The notes beneath the pieces were generated by a model. That model was not told the DNA's origin, ran no database searches, and saw nothing but the letters and a program-made list of their open reading frames with translations. Of a stretch of 64,000 nt of DNA, positions 55,615-64,000 are shown in pieces. This DNA is from Rehmannia glutinosa (taxonomy: Eukaryota > Streptophyta > Magnoliopsida > Lamiales > Orobanchaceae). The stretch covers positions 63,721,267 to 63,785,266 of the forward strand of contig CM071934.1 in assembly GCA_016081115.2 (NCBI GenBank), written 5' to 3'. Position 1 is the stretch's first letter; each line of letters begins with the position of its first letter. Position numbers and translations under genes: made by a program.

Positions 55615-56949
55615 TGTTAGAAAATGTTTTTATCAAGATTTTGATGATTTTATTTTTACACCAAAATAATATTTTTAAATGTTGTCCAAATACTCCTAAA
55701 TGATTTAAAATATTTTTACTAATTTTTCGGAGTATTTCTCCAAGTTTATTTTCGACAAAAATTGGACAATACTTTTGATGATTTTGTGTTAAAGTGTTTT
55801 TACACCAAAATAATATTTTGTGTTCAACCGGTCGCCCTATAGGGCAACCCGTGTCTGAAAGATGATTTCCAAAACAGAAACGAGACGTTTTGAAAAACCC
55901 TGGAGGTCGACCGGTCGACCTGCCTGAAGAGAAAACAGAAACTCTGTTTCTCAAAAACATAGCAGGGTGACCGGCCCACAAGGGGGGCGACCGGTCGGAC
56001 CCTATGTCGACCGGTCCAACCCCACTTGGACCGGTCCAAGGTGTTATTTTTACTGCTTTAAATTTCTTTTTGTATTAGAGCGCGGCCGGTCGCCTTATCC
56101 TTTTGACATCAAATTCTAACCGTTGTGCAGCAGACAACTTTTATTGTGGGGTTGATTTTTAACAGCTATAATCTTGATTTTAATTGCATTTTTTTTTGTA
56201 GAAATCAGTCCCCAGGAGGAGCCTATACATGATCAATCATCTCCTATAAATAGAGGAAGATTTGAAACAACACAATAAGACAGAGCAAACAACACAACAA
56301 GAAATCTGCAAATTTGTCTAAGTCTTTATTGTCAACATTCTTGTTATAATAGCATAAGTATTTCCCTTTTATATCTTGAGGTCTAGGCTTATTTTTTGAT
56401 TACACTTGCACTCAAATATTGTATTATTCATTATCGAGTTGTAATCTTGAATTTGGGTTCGTCATTCAACACAAGATATCCTTGTGAGTGTTCGTGTGGT
56501 AAGAACACACTTGGGTGATCTAGGTGTTAGGTACAAGAAGATTGTGGTAATCTTCTTATTGAAGAGTGTGGTGCTCTTTGAGGTGTTGAAGAATTTGGTG
56601 TTCTTCAAGGTTGAAGATTGTGGTAATCTTCACAAGGTGCCGTTGAAGATTGTGGTAATCTTCAAGGGAGATTGTGGTAATCTCCAAAGAGGCATTGTAA
56701 GGTGATGTTGTATTAATTGTGGTAATTAATAAAATCTGTTTTCTTTTTGAAATCCATCCCAGAGATATTGGGGTGGTAGAGGATTAGGCTCTAGGTGGGT
56801 TGAACTTCTATAAATCGACGCATGTTATTTACTTCTCGCACCTTCATTCTTGTCTTGGCTTGTTTGATTCGAAAAAGAGGGCATAATCGAGAAAATGGAG
56901 ATAATCTATTCACACCCCCTCTAGATTATCGTAGCCGCTTGGACTTACA
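55615..56949 (+). repeat. 3' LTR of the Sirevirus-like copia
   Basis: 1,335 bp, from TGTTAGAAAATG to CGCTTGGACTTACA. TATA box at 56245-56252. It retains the hairpin series at 56488-56732 and CCGGTCG motifs at 55826-56100. Small indels and scattered substitutions separate it from the 5' LTR. Confidence 0.95.
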
Positions 56950-57065
56950 GTTATCAATTTCTCGAGTATTGTGGAATTGTAATGTATTTTGGGCATATCA
57001 ACTGGAATGGCATTCCAACATAAGATTGACTGATTGTATCACGCTTCATTTTTGGGGCATGATAG

Positions 57066-58094
57066 TACACACATAGATTTAGAAAATTAATATATATATT
57101 CTATTTTTATATTATTTTAAAACATGATTATTTAAAGAAAGTTGACTACCATCAATAATGAAATACCAAATATTTATCAATTCTTATTTTTACACATATT
57201 TTTATTACTTTTTGTAGTAAGTGCAAAAGTGCGGGAAAAATTTCCCAAACTATTTTAAGAAGCTTCTCATTTTATATATACTAGTATATCGCCCGTGCGA
57301 TGGACGGAAGGTAATTCAATGAAGTATTGTATAATTTTGATATCAAGAAATTGATATATTATAGGAATGATAATGGAGCGGTGCAGGTATCTCAAGACCC
57401 AAACTCGCTCTGTCCATTGAACGAGGGAAGAGGATGCTGATAGGTATTGACTCGAACAAAATAAGGTAGAATTTATTAAATAATAAGAATTATAATTATT
57501 ATTTAATATATTCTTACAAAATAGTATGTTAAATATCCAACAATAAATTAAAAATTCAGAAAATAAGAAAAAAATTAAATTATATATTTGAAGCAAGTTT
57601 ATACACCTATTAAAAACATTTATCGATCACTTGTCTAAAATTTAAGAGATTATATGTTCACTTAATAATTTGCAATAACTAAATTAAATTATAACAATTG
57701 AGACATAACTGAAATTTATACCGACAAATTACTATATACACTAATTTAATAAATAAAATGGAGTGTCATTTGATTTTTCAATACGAATATCATTCTACTC
57801 AAATCATGGTTATTTGAGAAACTATCTTATAACATAAATGAATGAACATTGTTTGAAATTAACAAATAAATATAGCATAAAAAAGAGAACAAAGAATAGC
57901 ATATCTTTTATGTACTAAGTATGTACTTATCATATATATATATTTAAAAAGTATGTATAATATAATATTTAATATATATATAATTTAAAGAATCTCTTTC
58001 CAGTATAGTTATATATTTAATTTTAATATTTCCCGCATTTCAGGCGATATTTATAAGTTGGATTACTTTTTCAATATAATACATGGTAAGTACA

Positions 58095-58143
<49 letters not shown>

Positions 58144-58732
58144 CTAGAATTTCAATATTTCACGCATTTCATGTAATAATTGAACAATTAATTATTTTTA
58201 AAATATAATATATAAATACGTATAATGATATATATAACTTATATATTTATTCACATTTTTGTAAGATAGTTTTTAATTTTTTATTTTGTTGTCCAGATTT
58301 GTATTCCATGCATAGATTTCCGGAGTATTGATTCTTTTTTTTTTATTTTATAGATTTTATAGTGTATTGTTTGAATTATTTTGAATATTATAATCAAATA
58401 TTCTGTATTTTTCAGATTTTTGAAGACAACCAAATATTTAATTTCCCAACATTTGTTTTTAAAAAATAAACAAAATAAGTAATAATTTTGGCAAAAAAAA
58501 TTAAGTTGGTGAAACTCAAATTCTCATTCGAAATATGTTGAAAGCTTACAAATTATAAAATATAAGCATCTGTATTATTATTATCAGTGGTCTTCATTAA
58601 TTATTATTTTAAATTAGGAAAGTACGATTTCCATGAAAATTTGATAACTGAAACTAAGAAATTTTAATTTTTTAAATAAAGAAAACATAAAAGTTGTTGT
58701 CAAAATAATTTTATCCTAATAATTAGAACTAG
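57066..58732. other. AT-rich intergenic stretch
   Basis: No gene. Contains an AT/GT microsatellite and, near 57265-57308, a TATACTAGTATATCGCCCGT then GCGATGGACGG motif of the kind seen near ends of Helitrons or other plant repeats. This is only a weak candidate, because the expected A/T insertion-site context is absent. The minus-strand open frame 57267-57596 shows no family resemblance. Confidence 0.5.
58096..58142. repeat. AT/GT microsatellite
   Basis: (AT)n from 58096 followed by (TG)n to 58142. Confidence 0.95.
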
Positions 58733-58935
58733 GAATGTGCACGGTCCGGTCCGCTTCGGAGAAATCTCCAGAATCGTCCCGAAGTTCGGAGATCCCAAAA
58801 TTAAATCTCCAGAACCGAACCATAAAAAAAATCACCGTCCCGAACCGTCCCGAAAGTTTGGTACGGTTCGGGACGGAGATTCGGTTCTAATGGGACGGTA
58901 CGGAACGGTTCGGGACGGTTCGGAGAAACGAAGAT
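58733..58935 (+). repeat. CGGTTCGG-rich repeat, possible hAT-type DNA transposon remnant
   Basis: Begins TAGGAATGTGCACGGTCCGG, similar to hAT-type ends (TAGGGGTGTGCACGGT), and holds about ten variants of CGGTTCGGGACGG and their complements in an otherwise AT-rich region. No second terminus or target duplication was found. The overlapping open frame (58737-59039) is a by-product of the repeats. Confidence 0.35.
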
Positions 58936-59302
58936 TCAAACGTTTCACAAATAAAACACACAAAAACGGTGAAAAGAAAAAAACCAGTGTAAAAATCATT
59001 AAACGGTTATACTTTCAATCTTTTTTTAGTGCAATTTAAAAAATACATACTAAAACTATTAGTACTATAGAGTTTAACTTTTTGATATTTTATATTTAAC
59101 TTATACATAAAATTTCTGTAATTCATATTTACGTGCAAAATTTTTAATATTGTAATTATAAATCTTTCTTTCATGATATAGACTACTATACCACATATTA
59201 ATTTAATATCAATTTAACTTTTAAATCGTTTTTATCTAATTTATAGTTTAAAGTATTGATTTTTCTTTTTGGATTTTAACATAATATGTGTCAGATATTA
59301 TG

Positions 59303-60855
59303 TGTAGGTCCCAAGGGGTGCCAGTGTAAGGTTTAGAAGGGGAGGGGTTGAATAAACCTTACCAATTTTTCGATTTAGTCCTGTTAAAAGTTCAGAGTTA
59401 ATACTTCACAGCTAAGTCCTTGATGGACAAACTAAGTTAGTTAACCAAAGTGTGTTAGGCACTCAACACTCGATCAATCTGTTGATAGAATAACTCACCG
59501 CTTAGTCTAAAACTTAACTTGAGTCGATATGATTTATTGGAAGACTTAACACCCTTGAATTTGGTTTAAGTTTGTTTTAATATTTGGTTTTAGCACTTTG
59601 TTGATTATCAATTGGATAGCAAATTTATCAAAGAAATATTGAAATACTATGCAGAATTAAAGTCTTTGAAATGTAAATGACACAATAAATTTTATAGAGG
59701 TTCAAGATGGGGTAATTCTTCTACTCCTCTCTTCTCCAACTCCTGAAAGAATCCACTAAGTATTGATCAATGTACAAAGTGGTTATCGGTCCGGATGCAA
59801 GTCTTGATCACACAAATGACTTGATCTTTTGGGACTCGATGCACGAGATGCTTGGTCACACAAAACTGGCTTCTCGTATGACTCGGCTTCTTCACAGGCA
59901 AATGCCTTGCTACTACAACCCACTTGCTCAAGCTTATTTGATTTGATCACGAAGTCCTCCAAAAACTTGAGACTGGTTCGACCTTGAACCTTTCTACAAT
60001 CCTTTGTGGAATGTAGACCCCTTGATTCTTCAAATGTTTCCTCTTCAACCGATTGAAGTCGTCTTTCCTTCACGGTGAGTGTTGGATTGATTTCCTTCGT
60101 AATGTAGGCTTGAGGATTGAACTTGAATGACTTTAGTAGGTTATAGTTTGAATAATAGCTTGAAAGTTCCAGGTAACAAGGTTAACCTTTTCTCAAATAG
60201 ATTCCTCAGCCTTTTATAGTGTTCTTTTGAAAATTTGCCCGTTGAAGAGATAGGTTAATTTTCAAAAGACACTTGTGGTCTTTGCTTGTCTTATTGCGGT
60301 TCTTGGAATTGACATTTCCTCGTATGAATGAGTCTTGATTTTTGGAGTTCGACACAGGTGCGAGCTTCCCATTGGTTTATTCCTTTTGCACGCTTCTGGG
60401 ATCGAGCACTTTAAGAAAGACAAGATGGAAGTATTACTTGTTTAAGTAATTTTCTTGACTTACGTACCAACGGATCTCTTTCGATTATCTCGACTTGACC
60501 GCATTTCCTTGACTTCCCGGTGACTTGAGTCGCTTCCAATCATGGATGACTCATCCGTCACTTCAACTTGAGACTTGGCTATCTTGAGTTGACTTGATCG
60601 ACACTTCACTCACCGCATCTCACCGCACCTTCAATGAGTTCTTGTCTTCTCTTCTTTGCCACACTCACCGCCTCAAAATGAGTCTTCCTTCTAGTCTCCA
60701 TTGACTTCTTGCATATTCGGCATAGCCGACTTAACTCAAATTTCCTCGACCAGCCCTATCTATTACAATGCAATTTACAACAAAAATGGGGTGCCAACTT
60801 TCTATTCTAAGTTTTACATGGCATTCATCAAATTCTGAAAATTAATTTCCCAACA
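59303..60855 (-). repeat. 3' LTR of the right-hand copia element
   Basis: 1,553 bp. On the minus strand it starts TGTTGGGAAATTAATTTTC after a polypurine tract and ends CCCCTTGGGACCTACA. Minus-strand TATAAAAG at 60211-60218. It aligns with the left LTR 7174-8633. The minus-strand open frame 59783-60073 lies wholly in LTR sequence and is not a separate gene. Confidence 0.85.
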
Positions 60856-60870
60856 ATTTCCCCCTTTTTG
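60856..60870 (-). promoter_or_regulatory. Polypurine tract of the right-hand copia element
   Basis: Minus strand AAAAAGGGGGAAATT immediately before the LTR start, preceded by GGCATCATC as in the left element. Confidence 0.85.
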
Positions 60871-61104
60871 ATGATGCCAAAACTTAAAACATTCATACAA
60901 TAATTAAACAGCAAAGATACGTACAGACAATGTAGAATCACAGAATGTATGCGTAGAATCAATCTTTTATTAATCATAACATTCTTGTTCTTTACACAAA
61001 ATTTCTTTAGTGTATCGAGCTTAAACGGGGCTTAAGGTAACCATGCTATTCTATATCTACGCAAGTATAGAAATTATACAATTTTATTCGATGTCTGAGA
61101 AGAC

Positions 61105-64000
61105 TTACATAAAGATGCATTTACATAGTAAAATACATGAAGGGGTGGACAACAACACTTCATCTCCTTCCCTCATTCTTTCCTCATCAGCTCTGTCTTC
61201 TTCTGATCTATTTCTCTTCTTCTCTTCTTCAGCTGCTTTCTTTTTCTCATATGCTTTTCTGGCAGCTTCATCTCTTCTTTTTCTTTCTTGTCTTTCTTCC
61301 CACAGCTGAGTTTGTCTTTTATTTTCTTCTTCGATTCTCTTCACATACTCAGCATTGTTCTTGGCCACTTGCAGGTTGGCTACTTCGTCGAATCCAGCCC
61401 AATAGATCCCTCCTTTCTTGTCTGAATCTATATATTCAATGTTTTTGGGCGAGAGGTCTAGTCTCCAAACCTCTTCCTCCTCCACTCGCTTCTTCCTCCC
61501 GCCTCCGGCGTGTATTGTATCGGGGCCTTCTTTTTCCCAAATGAGTGACCCGGTGAGAGTGATCGCCGCAGTCCGTCTGTCGGCCTTCTTCACATAGCTT
61601 GAGGCCTTTTTCCCAATACAAATCCCAGGCTTGAGCCATGGACATATTTGCGAAGTAACCATCGAATGCGAGCGTCTTGAATTCATCAACAGATCTTGGC
61701 TCGGTTCCGACGTCTAAAATGGCATCAGTGTCTCTTCCTACCGAAATGCCTCCATATTGTTTTAGTATATCCGTCACTCGGGCATCCATCTTTCCTTCCA
61801 CCTCCTTCATCCCCTCGCTTCTACTATTTTTCGCTTTTCACCATGGGTATCTTTGCGGAGTGTTGGAGCGGCAGAGTCATCGGGAGTTTCTTTGATGATA
61901 TCACCGTGACAAGTCCTTATTTGGGGTTTTAGCAATCATCGGGGTCATATCTTTCGAACCTTCCCCCTCAACAGATTTTCCCTTCTTCTCTCTTCTTAGT
62001 TCTTCAAATTGTCTTCTCCTTCACAAATGTCCTTCTTCTCTCGCTTAACCTTTCAACGCCTTTAGGTATTCCTCTTCCCCCTTTTGGCATCATCAAAGGA
62101 GAGAGAAACCCCGAAACAAGCTAGCAATCATGAAGTCTAAGCGGTGATAGTGAGTTATGCTTCGAATCTGCAGAGTATGCTTTACGAAATTGAGAGCGGT
62201 GGCGTTGGATTCACTATCACCACTTCATTTCAAATGATGAGGAGGCTGAATTTCCTCTCCATGTTCTCCTCTCTGCGCAGAAGCTCTTTCTTATTAAATT
62301 CACGCAAGAACAGCATCTCTCGTGTTGTAAGATTCATGCATTCGATCGATGTTTTCTTGCATTCTTCTCTTCATACCAAGATTCTCACCGCCGGACTAGC
62401 AATTTATTGAACAATGTTCAAGTATCGAGCTTATTCTACGCGCATTGTCTGCTTGTTGCCACCATTCCCGGATCTCGACAATTATTCCTCGCAGACGGCA
62501 GCAAGATTTGCGTCTCGGTTATCGATCTCATGTCCAAGTGAGGCCTGGTGCCTCTCCATCTTCTCTATCTCTACAAATATGGCCCTGAAAACTTCTCGAA
62601 CCTCACTTTGTCACTTGCTCACCAAGGCGCCAAAGCCAAAGTCAAAGTCTCATTGGGACGATGGTGTCTATTGGAATAACGGGATCAGTTTATGGAAACG
62701 TTCTTGATCTCTACCGATTCTTCAAGAAGGTCAGCACTTCCAGAGAAAAGGAAACGATTCTTCAAACGGATCATCACGGGCAACGGAATCGCTCAATGAT
62801 AACTTGTGCTCGTGAAGTTCCCGGTGGAGTCGATCCCGCCGCAGCTTGGGAGCTCGCGCTTGACTCTGTTTCACCGTGGTCCTGCATTGTGGAGTTGACC
62901 CGGCCGAGCCCACTGTCTCAACAAACCTTCGGTCTCACCGGTTTTTCCATATGAGTTGGCTGGTCTCGGCCATATCGAGCATCATCGGACGATGATGAGA
63001 TTTGCATGGGTGGCTAATCATCAAAACTAAAGGTTTGGCGAGTAGCCTTAAGGTCGGTCTTACTCGTGTTGGGAGAACATCCTCAATCGAGTCTTTTGGA
63101 TCGGCAATATGGGATGACTCGGCCGTCTTTCACCTTCGGATCCCGAAAGGTTACATCGGGATTGTCTTGGGAATCGTGAAGAGCACTTATCTCCTTTTTA
63201 GATGGATCAATGATAGTAGGAGGGATGTTCTGTGCTTCCATCTTTTACCCCGGAAGTCTCAACCTCCCGTTGGCCTTCATTACCTCCTCGCAATCTCAAT
63301 CGCAGGCGAGGCCTTGGGACGATCCCTTCGACGGTGTCGGTCACTGTCTTGGGGTCTTCGAGGTGGCATCCACCGAGTCTCAACTCCATGGATTGCACTT
63401 TCATTGCCCAGTGTTAACTCCCGGGCGCTTCCTTCATGTGCCTCGACATCGACGCCAGCGTCATTGGCCTCGCAGAGTAGGGGGCTTGGCACTTCACCGA
63501 GATACTCAACTCGCTCGAGCCTCGCCATTGACAACTTGCTGTGTATCCATTTGTTGTTCCTTATCCACTTCGCCTCCAAGATTCATTGTGGAGTCACCGC
63601 AGATCCTCCGACCTTGCCGCAGCCTGCGGTGGAGGGAGTTTCCCCTCACCGGCACACCACCGAGTAACTTGGAATGGGGTCACTCGTCTCCTGACTCCTG
63701 GATGTTCCCTTTGAATATTCAGCCGTTAGGGCAGGTGGTAAGACACTTTCATTAGGGGTTGGCTCAACTGGGGTCCCCACATTCCCAGTTTCATCGCCAG
63801 TTCCCTTAACACCTTCTTCTGAGTGAGCAGGGGAAGTGGTGGCAGCGACAATAGTGGCAATATGCTACACCACTCCTATCGGGTCAAGTTCCAGTTGTGA
63901 TCTGGAAGACTCCCATGGTCCTTCCATCAGCTTTTGCTCATGTAAGATCCTGGATTCCTGCATGGCTTGCTACATTTCCAATTCTTCTGTTGCAGCAGCA
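61105..64000 (-). pseudogene. Extra ORF of the right-hand copia element, partial
   Basis: Same position and C-terminal motif as 2551-7000. Minus-strand blocks: VREVFRAIFVEIEKMERHQA-like coiled sequence (about 62610-62540), SLSFDDAKRGK near 62080, then the open stretch 61810-61436 (MDARVTDILKQYGGISVGRD, SVDEFKTLAFDGYFANMSMA, QAWDLYWEKGLKLCEE), and after a frameshift 61544-61105 with a Glu/Arg/Lys-rich coiled-coil tail (EEENKRQTQLWEERQERKRR). It continues past the window end toward pol. The tail is less decayed than in the left copy. Function unknown; the charged coiled-coil C-terminus is the clearest property. Confidence 0.6.

Larger units (their letters stand above)
49674..56949 (+). mobile_element. 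Sirevirus-like Ty1/copia retrotransposon (complete ends, defective coding)
   Basis: Paired LTRs (49674-50998 and 55615-56949), a perfect 5-bp target duplication GTTAT (49669-49673 and 56950-56954), a perfect tRNA-iMet primer-binding site and a polypurine tract. LTR copy L3 shows the empty site with a single GTTAT. Interior: gag with zinc knuckle, then about 1 kb without coding sequence where protease and integrase should be, RT remnants and a long 3' non-coding region with CCGGTC palindromes and repeated polypurine motifs, both described for Sireviruses. The element cannot encode its own integration machinery. Confidence 0.9.
30006..57065 (+). repeat. 3' LTR of the family-T element, split by three nested insertions (copy L4)
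   Basis: LTR segments are 30006-30700, 35410-35801, 47103-49673 and 56950-57065, together about 3.8 kb. The order agrees with L1 (8954-9942), L2 (9943-13834) and L3 (27591-28514). The LTR starts TGTGAGGCTCC after a polypurine tract and ends TTTTTGGGGCATGATA. The segment 47103-49673 is non-coding: AT-rich 'aaggaccaaaa'-type sequence (47748-48640), the GTGGGTCATAGG region (48842) and degenerate tandem units (49030-49190). The inserts are a MULE, a Retand-like gypsy and a Sirevirus-like copia. Confidence 0.7.

Noticed and set aside
57265..57310. Helitron terminus candidate
   Set aside because: CGCCCGTGCGATGGACGG resembles Helitron-type ends, but there is no A/T insertion-site context, no CTRR terminus with hairpin and no second end.
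58737..59039. 100-codon plus-strand open frame
   Set aside because: It is made of the CGGTTCGG repeat cluster followed by AT-rich sequence. No family resemblance.
59783..60073. Minus-strand 96-codon open frame
   Set aside because: Lies wholly in LTR sequence of the right-hand copia element, downstream of the TATA box. No homologous frame is kept in the left LTR.

Overview
The window is nuclear DNA of a flowering plant, probably a eudicot, and consists almost entirely of transposable elements, mostly decayed and nested in one another. The evidence is plant-type LTR retrotransposon clades (Sirevirus-like Ty1/copia, chromovirus and Tat/Retand-like Ty3/gypsy), a Mutator-like DNA transposon (MULE) carrying a DUF1985/Ulp1-type gene, a plant LINE 3' end, tRNA-iMet primer-binding sites and GT-AG introns. 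I found no convincing single-copy host gene, no tRNA or rRNA gene and no prokaryotic signature. Clade names rest on motif recognition and were not tested by phylogeny.

Left part (1-13834): the 3' half of a degenerate copia element on the + strand (RT/RNase H 440-2005, an extra downstream ORF with its own TATA box 2427-7000, 3' LTR 7174-8633). It abuts an inverted LTR fragment of the same family (8634-8953) and two oppositely oriented LTR pieces of a second family with very long LTRs (family T, probably Tekay/Del: 8954-9942 on + and 9943-13834 on -).

Middle (13835-27590): a tandem segmental duplication. Each copy carries a minus-strand chromovirus-type gag-pol (CRM-like motifs) interrupted at the same codon by the same 5'-truncated LINE with an 18-bp target-site duplication (TSD), so the LINE insertion predates the duplication. 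Copy 2 lacks 2.3 kb of non-coding sequence and ends at a 33-bp direct repeat where a truncated family-T LTR begins.

Right-centre (27591-57065): a family-T element with LTR end, primer-binding site, short non-coding interior, polypurine tract and a 3' LTR. That LTR, about 3.8 kb net, has been expanded to 27 kb by three nested insertions: a MULE (30701-35409), a complete Tat/Retand-like gypsy on the minus strand (35802-47097, TSD CCAAG) with an antisense ORF and a 17-unit tandem array, and a complete but mutated Sirevirus-like copia (49674-56949, TSD GTTAT).

Right end (57066-64000): AT-rich spacer with candidate DNA-transposon remnants, then a minus-strand relative of the left-hand copia family (3' LTR 59303-60855 and the same extra ORF running to the window end).

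The most unusual signals are a run of eight short hairpins with a near-invariant GTGGT loop but different, still complementary stems in the transcribed part of the Sirevirus-like LTR, and a dense alternating array of the heptamer GAGTTAC and its complement GTAACTC at both subterminal ends of the MULE.
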